From assembly GCF_900182595.1 (NCBI RefSeq), contig NZ_FXTN01000007.1, forward strand, positions 248,001 to 312,000: DNA of 64,000 nucleotides, in the 5' to 3' direction. The stretch is from Pedobacter westerhofensis. GTDB lineage: Bacteria > Bacteroidota > Bacteroidia > Sphingobacteriales > Sphingobacteriaceae. The notes under the pieces are model-generated. The model worked only from the letters and a program-made list of their open reading frames with translations, did no database searches and was not told the DNA's origin. Position numbers and translations under genes: made by a program. Positions 35,895-43,728 of this stretch are shown in pieces. Each line of letters opens with the position of its first letter. Position 1 is the first letter of the stretch.

Positions 35895-37214
35895 ATGAAA
35901 AAAGTAGCATTTTATACATTAGGTTGCAAGTTAAATTTTTCTGAGACTTCGACCATCGGCCGTCTTTTTACTGACGCAGGTTATGCTGTGGTAGACTTTA
36001 CCGACGCTGCTGATGTATATGTAATCAATACCTGTTCAGTAACCGAACATGCGGATAAAAAATGCCGCAAGGTGGTGAAAGAGGCATTGAAGTATGCTCC
36101 AAATGCTTATATCACCATCGTAGGCTGTTATGCACAGCTCAAACCTGCTGAAATAGCTGAAATTGAAGGTGTGGACATGGTTCTGGGGGCGGCAGAGAAA
36201 TTCCGCATTGTGGAATATATCTCTGACCTCACAAAACTGCCTAAAGCCGTTGTTCATCAGCAAAATATCGAAAAAGTAAATCATAATTTTATTGCCGCCT
36301 ATTCAATAGGTGACAGGACCAGGACTTTTCTGAAAGTTCAGGATGGCTGTGACTACCCTTGTACCTATTGTACGATCCCGCTTGCGAGAGGGGGAAGCAG
36401 AAGTGATACCATAGAAAATGTGGTAAACAGGGCCAGACAGATCGCTGAAAGCGGCGTGAAAGAAATTGTGCTGACAGGTGTGAACCTTGGTGATTTCGGT
36501 ATCCGTAATGGCCAGCGCGAGGATAAATTTTTCGACCTTGTAAAAGCACTGGATGAAGTAGAAGGAATTGAAAGGATTCGTATATCCTCTATTGAGCCCA
36601 ATCTGCTGAGCAATGAGATCATCAGCTTTGTGGCTGGTTCAAAAAGATTTGTACCACATTTTCATATCCCGCTGCAATCCGGCTCTGACAAGATCCTTGG
36701 CCTGATGAAAAGACGTTACCGCAGAGATCTGTATACAGAACGTGTGGCTACGATCAAGGCACTGATACCCAACTGCTGTATCGGTGTGGATGTAATTGTG
36801 GGCTTCCCCGGCGAAACACATGAAGATTTCCTGGACACTTACCAGTTTTTAAATGAGCTGGACGTCTCTTACCTGCATGTGTTTACATATTCTGAACGCG
36901 AGCAGACCGAGGCTGCTGATATGGCTGGTGTAGTTACCGGAAGTGCCCGTGCAGACAGGAGCAAGATGCTCCATATATTGTCAGACAAAAAACGCAGGGC
37001 ATTTTATCAGTCGCAGTTGGGCACTGTTGCCGAAGTTTTATTTGAAGACGATCAGAAAAACGGATTTATGCACGGCTTCACCAAAAACTATGTGAAGGTA
37101 AAAGCCAAATATGATCCCGTAATGGTCAATGAAATCAAAACTGTGAAGCTGATGGAGATGACTGCAGACGGCGAGGTAGAAGTTATGGAAACTGAAGAAG
37201 TTTTAGCACATTAA
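35895..37214 (+). CDS. mtaB: tRNA t6A37 methylthiotransferase
   Basis: 439 residues from ATG 35895 (MKKVAFYTLGCKLNFSET, the family N-terminus with the first cluster Cys). The MTTase domain has Cys in GCK, INTCSVT and VGCYAQ. The radical-SAM motif is DGCDYPCTYCTIPLARGGSR (Cx3Cx2C), followed by a TRAM domain. It converts t6A37 to ms2t6A37 in ANN-decoding tRNAs. CKLN and the short TRAM favour MtaB over MiaB or RimO. The upstream substrate pathway starts with the Sua5-family gene at the left edge. Confidence 0.9.
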   Translation: MKKVAFYTLGCKLNFSETSTIGRLFTDAGYAVVDFTDAADVYVINTCSVTEHADKKCRKVVKEALKYAPNAYITIVGCYAQLKPAEIAEIEGVDMVLGAAEKFRIVEYISDLTKLPKAVVHQQNIEKVNHNFIAAYSIGDRTRTFLKVQDGCDYPCTYCTIPLARGGSRSDTIENVVNRARQIAESGVKEIVLTGVNLGDFGIRNGQREDKFFDLVKALDEVEGIERIRISSIEPNLLSNEIISFVAGSKRFVPHFHIPLQSGSDKILGLMKRRYRRDLYTERVATIKALIPNCCIGVDVIVGFPGETHEDFLDTYQFLNELDVSYLHVFTYSEREQTEAADMAGVVTGSARADRSKMLHILSDKKRRAFYQSQLGTVAEVLFEDDQKNGFMHGFTKNYVKVKAKYDPVMVNEIKTVKLMEMTADGEVEVMETEEVLAH

Positions 37215-37243
37215 TCCTATATTCGCGTAAAAAAATTACGCAA

Positions 37244-38398
37244 ATGTTCCCTACGGTTTCCCATTTCATTGAGTATGCTTTTGGTGTACAGATCCCATTG
37301 CCCTTAAATACTTTCGGGCTGCTTGTTGCGCTTGCGTTTGTAGCCGGTTACTGGGCCTTCTCAGAAGAACTGAAACGCAAGGAAGCACTGGGCATATTGC
37401 ATCCTGTTAAAAAAATAGTGACAGTGGGCAAGCCTGCTACCACCAATGAGATAATTATGAATGCCCTGTTCGGCTTCCTGATTGGGTACAAACTCGTATA
37501 TGCTTTCCTAAATTACCGTTTATTTGTAAATGACTCCCAGGGCGTATTGCTTTCCTCTAAAGGAAGCCTGCTGGGAGGATTGGTTTTTGCGGCTATTTTC
37601 GCTTACTGGGATTATAAAGAGAAAAGTAAATTTAAACTTAGCCAGCCAAAACAGGTTGAAGTAACCGAACATCCTTATGAGCTTACCGGGCACATGATTG
37701 TCTGGGCTGCGGTGTGGGGCCTGCTTGGTGCCAAGATCTTTGATAACCTGGAACATTGGGACAGCTTTGTTAAAGACCCTATAGGTGGTTTATTGTCCTT
37801 CAGCGGACTTACATTTTATGGCGGACTGATCTGCGGAGGGGCTGCGGTATTATATATCGCCAGAAAGAATGTTATAAAGCCCCTGCATATGCTTGACGTG
37901 GGCGGACCGGGCATGATGCTGGCTTACAGCGTTGGCCGTATTGGCTGTCATTTGTCTGGTGATGGCGACTGGGGCATTGTAAACCTGCATCCCAAACCTT
38001 TTGGCTGGATGCCCGACTGGATCTGGGCTTATACCTATCCAAATAACGTAGCGATGGAAGGTGTTGCCATTCCTGGTTGTACCGGTCGTTTTTGCAGCGT
38101 ACTTCCTCTGCCCGTATATCCTACGCCGCTCTATGAGGTGATCGTTTGTTTTATTCTGTTTCTGATCCTCTGGAATATCCGCAAACAGATCAAACTTCCG
38201 GGCATGATGTTCGGAATATACCTGATGATGAATGGCCTGGAAAGGTTCTCCGTTGAGCTGATCCGTGTAAATACAAGATATCACGTAGGCGGGCTTTCAT
38301 TCACCCAGGCAGAATTGATTTCTTCACTGCTGTTTATTTGTGGCCTGCTCCTTGTTGTGTTTGCTGTTAGAAATAAAGAAAAACACGCGAACTACTAA
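37244..38398 (+). CDS. lgt: prolipoprotein diacylglyceryl transferase
   Basis: 384 residues, several membrane spans. Contains the Lgt landmarks HPKPFGWMPD-region, GRIGCHLSGDGDWG (Lgt signature with the essential Arg and the Gly-rich loop), PLPVYPTPLYEVIVCF and GLERFSVELIRVNTRY. It transfers diacylglycerol from phosphatidylglycerol to the lipobox Cys, the first step in maturing the many lipoproteins in this window. Longer than E. coli Lgt (291) because of N-terminal and loop insertions, as usual in this phylum. An inverted repeat GCGTAA/TTACGC lies just before the ATG. Confidence 0.93.
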   Translation: MFPTVSHFIEYAFGVQIPLPLNTFGLLVALAFVAGYWAFSEELKRKEALGILHPVKKIVTVGKPATTNEIIMNALFGFLIGYKLVYAFLNYRLFVNDSQGVLLSSKGSLLGGLVFAAIFAYWDYKEKSKFKLSQPKQVEVTEHPYELTGHMIVWAAVWGLLGAKIFDNLEHWDSFVKDPIGGLLSFSGLTFYGGLICGGAAVLYIARKNVIKPLHMLDVGGPGMMLAYSVGRIGCHLSGDGDWGIVNLHPKPFGWMPDWIWAYTYPNNVAMEGVAIPGCTGRFCSVLPLPVYPTPLYEVIVCFILFLILWNIRKQIKLPGMMFGIYLMMNGLERFSVELIRVNTRYHVGGLSFTQAELISSLLFICGLLLVVFAVRNKEKHANY

Positions 38399-38408
38399 AT
38401 TTTAAGAT

Positions 38409-39203
38409 TTGAATTACGAATTACTGACTGAACAGGTGATCGCTATCACGCGGCTGACAGGAAATTTTATCAGAAAAGAATCCATGAACTTCAATGCTGC
38501 TGCTATTGAATTCAAAGGGCTCAACGACCTTGTATCCTACGTGGATAAAACTGCTGAAGAGCAACTGGTAGGCAATCTCTCTAAACTGATACCCGGCGCT
38601 GGTTTTGAAACCGAAGAAGATACCGTCAACAGCAGGGGGCAAACCTATAACTGGATTATTGATCCGCTGGATGGTACTACCAATTTTATACATGGGCTGC
38701 CAACATATTCCATCAGCATTGCGCTTTATGAAGAGGAGCAACCTGTTTTAGGGGTTGTTTATGAGATCAACAGAGCAGAAATGTTCCATAGCTATAAAGA
38801 TGCCCCGGCTTTTTTAAATCATGAAGAAATCCGGGTTTCTCAAAGGGCCCATCTTTCAGACAGCCTGCTGGCGACGGGGTTCCCCTATTACCAGTTTGAT
38901 AAACAGCCTCAGTATATGCAGCTGCTGTCAGAACTGATGCAGAAAACACATGGCCTGAGGCGTATTGGTTCAGCGGCTGTTGACCTGGCCTATGTAGCCT
39001 GCGGGAGATTTGATGCTTTCTTTGAATATAACCTGAATTCATATGATGTTGCCGGCGGTGCTTACCTCGTGCAGCAGGCAGGGGGGAAGATCATGAATTT
39101 CAGCGGAGGCCCCGAATTTATCAACCAGCGTGAGATCCTTGCAACCAACGGTTTGCTCGATCAGGAAATGCTGGAAGCCCTGCAAAGAAATTTTAACAGT
39201 TAA
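38409..39203 (+). CDS. inositol monophosphatase family protein
   Basis: 264 residues from a TTG at 38409, ten bases after lgt; no in-frame ATG occurs before the conserved region. Metal-binding motifs: ETEEDT, WIIDPLDGTTNFIHGLP (IMPase motif) and the C-terminal NSYDVAGGAYLVQQAGG. The Mg/Li-type phosphatase could act on inositol phosphates, 3'-phosphoadenosine phosphate or sugar phosphates; the length and NFIHGLP suit an IMPase/SuhB-like enzyme. Probably co-transcribed with lgt. Ends at a bidirectional terminator. Confidence 0.9.
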   Translation: MNYELLTEQVIAITRLTGNFIRKESMNFNAAAIEFKGLNDLVSYVDKTAEEQLVGNLSKLIPGAGFETEEDTVNSRGQTYNWIIDPLDGTTNFIHGLPTYSISIALYEEEQPVLGVVYEINRAEMFHSYKDAPAFLNHEEIRVSQRAHLSDSLLATGFPYYQFDKQPQYMQLLSELMQKTHGLRRIGSAAVDLAYVACGRFDAFFEYNLNSYDVAGGAYLVQQAGGKIMNFSGGPEFINQREILATNGLLDQEMLEALQRNFNS

Positions 39204-39263
39204 AGTATAGCTTCCCGAAGAATACAGGTAGCTGTACCCGGCAGATATTAAATTGTCAGTTAT

Positions 39264-39300
39264 AAAAAAAGTGATCATGAATTACATGATCACTTTTTTT
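39264..39300. terminator. bidirectional terminator between the IMPase and nfu genes
   Basis: 16-bp perfect stem (39264-39279 with 39285-39300), loop AATTA, A7 and T7 arms on either side. Confidence 0.9.
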
Positions 39301-39346
39301 TTATTCACCGGGTCGGACAGGTCTGTTGCCTGCTCAATTTCCCTGG

Positions 39347-39898
39347 TTATAAAGCGTTGGAAACAACTTCTTTTACTTCAGGAACCATACGCTGTAACAG
39401 GTTCTGGATACCTGATTTTAAGGTAATGGTAGACGAAGGGCAGCCGCTGCATGAACCGCGAAGCTCAACTGTTACTACGCCTTCTTCAAATGATTTGTAG
39501 CTGATCGCGCCACCATCCTGTTCAACAGCAGGGCGTACGTAATCGTGTAAGATCTGCTGGATTTTTACCTCCAGGTCAGAGCCCTCAAAATCAGGCATTT
39601 CTTCTGCCGTAGCTTCTTTAATTTTATATTCTGATTCAACAGCACCTTTCACAAACTCTTTTAAAATCGGCTCGATATCCGCCCACTCAGCATCATCAGT
39701 TTTTGTAACAGTTACGAAGTTACTTGCAAAGAACACTCCGTTTACAAAATTAAACTTGAATAACTCTTTCGCAAAGGGAGAATGCTCAGCGCTTTCCCTG
39801 GTAGCGAAATCTTCACTGCCATTGATCAGAAGTTTATTTACCATGAACTTCATAGTGGCAGGATTCGGGGTTTGTTCTGTATATACGTTAATAGTCAT
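39347..39898 (-). CDS. Nfu-type iron-sulfur cluster carrier
   Basis: 183 residues. An N-terminal Nfu_N domain (TEQTPNPATMKFMVNK) is followed by a NifU-like C-terminal domain with the cluster-binding CxxC in RGSCSGCPSS. Two-domain architecture as in mitochondrial NFU1. It receives Fe-S clusters from the scaffold and passes them to targets; MtaB and the GltB-like protein in this window are possible clients (inference). Promoter TATTTTTG (minus strand, 39914-39921) lies 15 bases upstream. Single gene. Confidence 0.9.
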   Translation of the reverse strand: MTINVYTEQTPNPATMKFMVNKLLINGSEDFATRESAEHSPFAKELFKFNFVNGVFFASNFVTVTKTDDAEWADIEPILKEFVKGAVESEYKIKEATAEEMPDFEGSDLEVKIQQILHDYVRPAVEQDGGAISYKSFEEGVVTVELRGSCSGCPSSTITLKSGIQNLLQRMVPEVKEVVSNAL

Positions 39899-39913
39899 GG
39901 TCTCTTTTTCTTA

Positions 39914-39921
39914 CAAAAATA
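39914..39921 (-). promoter_or_regulatory. -7 promoter element of the nfu gene
   Basis: Minus-strand TATTTTTG, 15 bases before the ATG at 39898. Confidence 0.55.
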
Positions 39922-39980
39922 ATTAATTCGTAATTCAAATCCAGATATCGATGTCTGATTTAGGTCATTATATGTTAAAA

Positions 39981-40110
39981 CACGCCCCGGGTAGTTGAAG
40001 ATGCTAATACACCAGTGTGATCAAGACAAGTTAAATCACACTCGTGTACTTAAAGATGCTAAATACACCAGTGTGATCAAAAGAAGTTAAAACACACCCG
40101 TGTAGTTAAA
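39981..40110. repeat. 55-56 bp tandem repeat at the purB 3' end, with palindromic ACACnnGTGT cores
   Basis: Two full units plus a partial third extend from the last codons of purB into the intergenic DNA. Each unit has two ACACnnGTGT dyads, at 40009-40018, 40038-40047, 40065-40074 and 40094-40103, spaced 27-29 bases. A degenerate fifth is near 39982-39992. The rightmost dyad encodes the purB C-terminal YTGV. Confidence 0.75.
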
Positions 40111-41433
40111 AGGGGTAATTTGCTTTAATTCCTGTTTCAGGTCTTCATCAATCTGCAGGCCGTCGATAAATTCGGCCATGGTATGTGCAGTGATCCTGGC
40201 ATTCGTACGTGTAAGGTCTTTCAGCGCCTCATACGGATTAGGATATGCTTCTCTTCTCAGTACGGTCTGTATCGCCTCTGCAACTACAGCCCAGTTATTT
40301 TCCAGGTCGGCAGCAATAGCATCGTTGTTTAACAACAGCTTGTTCAGTCCTTTGAGGGTAGAGGAGATGGAGATCATGGTATGCGCCATAGGGACACCAA
40401 CATTTCTCAGTACCGTAGAATCTGTAAGGTCGCGCTGTAAACGTGAAATAGGCAATTTTGCGGCAAAGAATTCAAACAATGCGTTCGCAATCCCTGCATT
40501 TCCTTCTGCATTTTCAAAATCAATAGGGTTCACTTTATGCGGCATGGCCGAAGAGCCTACTTCGCCTTCTTTGATTTTTTGCTTGAAATAGTTTTTGGAG
40601 ATATAGGCCCAGATATCCCTGTCCAGATCAATAATAATGTTGTTGATCCTTTTTAAGGCATCACACTGTGCAGCAAACTGATCATAATGTTCAATCTGAG
40701 TAGTATGTTGTGCACGGCTTAATTCCAGGATATTGTTCACGAAATTATTGGAAAAGTCTACCCAGTTGATGCCAGGGTAAGCAATATGATGCGCATTGAA
40801 GTTACCGGTGGCACCGCCAAATTTGGCGCTGTTAGGGATAGCCTTCAGGTTGTTCAGTTGTATTTCCAGTCTTTCTGCAAATACCAGGAACTCTTTTCCC
40901 AGTTTAGTTGGGGAAGCCGGCTGTCCATGCGTATGTGCCAGCAGGGGAATATCTTTCCAGTCGGCCGCCAGTTCTTTTAGCCTGCCGATCAGCTGGCCGA
41001 TCTGCGGATAATAAACTTCAGCTAATGCAAGTTTAAATGTATAAGGGATAGCGGTATTGTTGATATCCTGCGAAGTTAATCCAAAATGGATAAACTCCTT
41101 GAAGTCCTGCAGGCCCAGGTGATCAAATCTCTTTTTGATAAAGTATTCAACAGCTTTCACATCATGATTGGTGATTTTCTCCGTGTCTTTTACTTCCTGT
41201 GCGTCCTGATCATTAAAATCATTGAAAATTGCACGCAGGCTGGCGTAGTTAGACTTGTCAAAAGCAGACAGTCCTGATAAACCGGTTTCACAGAGTGCGA
41301 TGAAATATTCAATTTCAACATAAATCCTGTACCTGATCAGTGCAGATTCAGAAAAATACTGTGCAAGGTTTTCTGTGGTATTTCTGTAGCGGCCATCAAC
41401 GGGTGATATCGCTTGTAATGGAGATAAATTCAT
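40087..41433 (-). CDS. purB: adenylosuccinate lyase
   Basis: 448 residues. Fumarase/aspartase superfamily signature is GSSAMPHKVNPIDFENAEGN (catalytic Ser in the flexible loop), with TSQDINNTA and HTHGQPASPTKLGKEF providing His residues. The EIEYFIALCE N-terminus and length fit the E. coli-type PurB (456). It cleaves SAICAR and adenylosuccinate in purine synthesis. The final residues YTGVF and stop lie in a tandem repeat that continues downstream. The promoter TACATTTG (41458-41465, minus strand) is 24 bases upstream. Confidence 0.96.
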   Translation of the reverse strand: MNLSPLQAISPVDGRYRNTTENLAQYFSESALIRYRIYVEIEYFIALCETGLSGLSAFDKSNYASLRAIFNDFNDQDAQEVKDTEKITNHDVKAVEYFIKKRFDHLGLQDFKEFIHFGLTSQDINNTAIPYTFKLALAEVYYPQIGQLIGRLKELAADWKDIPLLAHTHGQPASPTKLGKEFLVFAERLEIQLNNLKAIPNSAKFGGATGNFNAHHIAYPGINWVDFSNNFVNNILELSRAQHTTQIEHYDQFAAQCDALKRINNIIIDLDRDIWAYISKNYFKQKIKEGEVGSSAMPHKVNPIDFENAEGNAGIANALFEFFAAKLPISRLQRDLTDSTVLRNVGVPMAHTMISISSTLKGLNKLLLNNDAIAADLENNWAVVAEAIQTVLRREAYPNPYEALKDLTRTNARITAHTMAEFIDGLQIDEDLKQELKQITPFNYTGVF

Positions 41434-41457
41434 GAATTAGAATGGTTTTGCAAAATG

Positions 41458-41465
41458 CAAATGTA
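41458..41465 (-). promoter_or_regulatory. -7 promoter element of purB
   Basis: Minus-strand TACATTTG, full match, 24 bases before the ATG at 41433. Confidence 0.55.
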
Positions 41466-41484
41466 CCAAAATACAGGCACAAAA

Positions 41485-41514
41485 AAAAGGCCTTGGTATA
41501 TACCAAAGCCTTTT
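41485..41514 (-). terminator. terminator of the small lipoprotein gene
   Basis: Stem 41485-41498 with 41501-41514 (one mismatch); on the minus strand U-rich sequence follows. Confidence 0.7.
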
Positions 41515-41532
41515 ATAGGTCTTGTTTAAAGC

Positions 41533-41751
41533 TTATTTTTTAACTGTATCAGCTTTAACTTCAGTAGTAGTAGTTTTAACAGCTGTATCTTTTACAGTTG
41601 AATCTTTAACAGAAGTATCAACGTCAGTAGTGATAGTTGAAGAATCAGTTACAGTAGTATCTGTAGTTTCTGCTTTTTTCTCACCTGAACAAGCTGCTAC
41701 TGATAAAGAGATTGCTAATGCTGCGAAGCCTAATTTGAATAAGTTTTTCAT
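41533..41751 (-). CDS. small Thr/Asp-rich lipoprotein
   Basis: 72 residues: a lipoprotein signal (MKNLFKLGFAALAISLSVAAC, Cys21) followed by ~50 residues of low-complexity Thr, Asp, Val, Ser and Lys with no predicted fold. The mature protein would be a short disordered chain attached to a membrane. It is divergent from the ECF sigma operon, and its promoter region carries the same bipartite element as that operon (minus strand, 41788-41818). It is therefore a likely member of that sigma regulon, perhaps an envelope-stress marker or decoy substrate (inference). Confidence 0.75.
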   Translation of the reverse strand: MKNLFKLGFAALAISLSVAACSGEKKAETTDTTVTDSSTITTDVDTSVKDSTVKDTAVKTTTTEVKADTVKK

Positions 41752-41787
41752 TTGAATTCTGTTTAAAATAATTAATTAATTTTACAG

Positions 41788-41818
41788 ATTAATACCACAA
41801 TCTTTAAAAGGTAACCCA
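41788..41818 (-). promoter_or_regulatory. candidate ECF promoter of the small lipoprotein gene
   Basis: On the minus strand: TGGGTTACC (41810-41818), 14-base spacer, GTATTAAT (41788-41795). The same motif with the same spacing occurs on the plus strand at 41862-41892. Start-to-start distance of 23 bases is right for ECF -35/-10 pairs. No TAnnTTTG element is present. Leader to the ATG about 30 bases. Confidence 0.65.
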
Positions 41819-41861
41819 CCGATTTAAAAAAAAACCAAAGAATATTTTTTTTGTCTAATAT

Positions 41862-41892
41862 TGGGTTACCATTCACGTATAAACGTATTAAT
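41862..41892 (+). promoter_or_regulatory. candidate autoregulated ECF promoter of the sigma/anti-sigma-protease operon
   Basis: TGGGTTACC (41862-41870), 14-base spacer, GTATTAAT (41885-41892), identical to the divergent minus-strand copy. The spacers are unrelated, so the two boxes are what is conserved. The -10 box ends two bases before the GTG start codon, implying a leaderless or near-leaderless mRNA. Confidence 0.65.
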
Positions 41893-41894
41893 TA

Positions 41895-42461
41895 GTGAGT
41901 AATAAGTTAAGCAGTTCAGTTCCAACAGATAGAGAAGTTGTTTTAGGGATACTAAATAACTCAGAAGATGCACTTAATAGACTGTACACGGGGTATTTTC
42001 CGATGATTTTACAGTTTATTATTAATAATAACGGCGACGAAGATGATGCAAAAGACGTTTATCAGGAAGCAATTATTGTTTTATATAATAAGATCAGGAG
42101 TGGGGATTTTGAGTTAAGCAGTAAATTAAAGACATATATTTATTCAGTATGCAGGCGCATTTGGTTAAAGAAACTTTCACAGCAAAGCAAGAAAACCACC
42201 AACCTGTCAGAACTTGATGATGTAGTTGCTGTAGAAGTAGATCTGGAACACCATGAGGAGAAAGAGCTCCAGTTTGAGAAAATGGGCTCGGCCCTGGTCA
42301 ACCTTGGGGAACCCTGCAAAACCATTATTCAGGATTTTTATATTAATAATCTCTCCATGCAGGATATATGCGAGAAGTTTGGCTATACCAATACGGATAA
42401 TGTCAAAACTCAGAAATATAAATGCCTGCAGAGGTTAAAGAAACTATTTTTTCAATCTTAA
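41895..42461 (+). CDS. ECF-type RNA polymerase sigma factor
   Basis: 188 residues from GTG 41895; an in-frame stop six bases upstream and no nearby ATG fix the start. Region 2 (about 25-90) contains DEDDAKDVYQEAIIVLYNKI and the promoter-melting KTYIYSVCRRIWLKKL; region 4 (about 130-185) contains LGEPCKTIIQDFYINNLSMQDICEKFGY. Regions 1 and 3 are absent. The adjacent gene, six bases downstream, encodes its likely membrane anti-sigma. Conserved promoter boxes before this operon and before the divergent lipoprotein gene suggest the regulon. Confidence 0.9.
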   Translation: MSNKLSSSVPTDREVVLGILNNSEDALNRLYTGYFPMILQFIINNNGDEDDAKDVYQEAIIVLYNKIRSGDFELSSKLKTYIYSVCRRIWLKKLSQQSKKTTNLSELDDVVAVEVDLEHHEEKELQFEKMGSALVNLGEPCKTIIQDFYINNLSMQDICEKFGYTNTDNVKTQKYKCLQRLKKLFFQS

Positions 42462-42467
42462 TACGCA

Positions 42468-43562
42468 ATGAGGAACGATATAGAGTTAGATGCCATGATT
42501 GAAGATTACCTGCAGGGTAATCTCAGCGCTGCCGAGGCAGAGGCTTTCGAACAACTGAGGACCAATGATCCGGTGGTTGACCATAAAGTAGTTGCACATA
42601 AGGCTTTTCTGGAAACTTTAAAGCAATACGGCAGAGTCATGTCCCTGAAACAGCAGATGGATCATGCGCATGCACAGATGGACGTTGAGGCCATGGCCGA
42701 TCAGATGAGGCCGCACCCGTCTTTCATCATCAATTTATGGCGCAAAAATAAATCGGCAGTTGCTATTGCGGCTTCCTTCCTGCTGCTGACTATATTTTCA
42801 GTGTATTCCATCAATCATAATACCAAACAGAACGGAACTTATGAGGTGATGCGCCGCGAAATTACCAACATCAAGAACAATCAGAATAAACTGGTAAGAA
42901 CGCTGAATTCCAGCGGCACTAAATCTGACAAAGGCCCTTCCAGTGTGGCAAAATTTGGTGGTAGCGGGTTCGCATTGACTGCTAACGGTTACCTGTGTAC
43001 CAATTACCACGTGATCCGCGATGCTGATTCTATATATGTACAGAAAAATGGTGAATCCTTTAAAGTGAAAGTTGCTTATTTTGATGCACAGTATGACATT
43101 GCTATCCTCAAGATCATCGACAATTCTTTCACACCTTTATCCAACCTTCCCTACAAGCTGAAAAGAAACGGGATCGGTATGGGAGAGGATGTTTATACAC
43201 TTGGATTTCCAAAAGATGATGCAGTGCTGGGCGAAGGTTATGTAAGCTCTAAAACAGGACATAACGGCGATACTACACAATACCAGGTTTCTATTCCAAT
43301 CAATCCGGGAAACAGCGGTGGTGCTGTATTTGACAACTATGGTAATATCGTGGGTATGATCACTGCCAAAGAAAACCAGGTTGAAGGTGCTGCTTTTGCA
43401 GTGAAATCGAAACACATCCTCGAAGCCTTAAATGCCATCCCTTCTGATTCTCTTGGTAAAAAAGTAGCTTTCTCTAAAAAGAACCCGCTGCAGGGCTTGA
43501 ACAGGACCAAACAAATTGATAAAATTCAGGATTTCGTTTATATGATCAAAGTATATAATTAG
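42468..43562 (+). CDS. membrane anti-sigma-like protein fused to a periplasmic trypsin-like protease
   Basis: 364 residues. Residues 1-95 are an acidic helical cytoplasmic region (MIEDYLQGNLSAAEAEAFEQ) resembling the sigma-binding domain of Bacteroidota anti-sigma factors, without a zinc motif. One membrane span (about 96-116) follows, then a trypsin-like domain with a full triad: His181 in TNYHVI, Asp210 in QYDIAILKI, Ser283 in NPGNSGGAV. No PDZ domain follows, unlike DegP. The gene is six bases after the ECF sigma. The layout suggests one polypeptide combining sigma sequestration with an envelope protease sensor. HtrA-like protease with a chance N-terminus is the alternative. Confidence 0.82.
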   Translation: MRNDIELDAMIEDYLQGNLSAAEAEAFEQLRTNDPVVDHKVVAHKAFLETLKQYGRVMSLKQQMDHAHAQMDVEAMADQMRPHPSFIINLWRKNKSAVAIAASFLLLTIFSVYSINHNTKQNGTYEVMRREITNIKNNQNKLVRTLNSSGTKSDKGPSSVAKFGGSGFALTANGYLCTNYHVIRDADSIYVQKNGESFKVKVAYFDAQYDIAILKIIDNSFTPLSNLPYKLKRNGIGMGEDVYTLGFPKDDAVLGEGYVSSKTGHNGDTTQYQVSIPINPGNSGGAVFDNYGNIVGMITAKENQVEGAAFAVKSKHILEALNAIPSDSLGKKVAFSKKNPLQGLNRTKQIDKIQDFVYMIKVYN

Positions 43563-43582
43563 AGTTCTCCTTGTATTTGAAG

Positions 43583-43615
43583 ACCCCTGGGCTTAATTGT
43601 TCAGGGGTTTTTTTT
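43583..43615 (+). terminator. terminator of the ECF operon
   Basis: 7-bp GC-rich stem (43583-43589 with 43602-43608) and a run of eight T. Confidence 0.8.
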
Positions 43616-43728
43616 ATGTAGTTTTTACCGGTATTACTCAGGATTACCTTTAGCGCATGCTATTTTTATGTTTCAGCCTTTTCCAGGCAAGGGCATAAAC
43701 TAAATTGGGTAAGAATTGTTAACCCGCT

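Noticed and set aside
39981-40110. CRISPR array
   Set aside because: The repeated units are adjacent and nearly identical over their full length, with no variable spacers and no cas genes nearby.
41522-41755. 77-residue plus-strand frame opposite the small lipoprotein gene
   Set aside because: Val/Ser/Thr low-complexity mirror of the Thr/Asp gene; it lacks a signal peptide and overlaps a terminator of the other strand.
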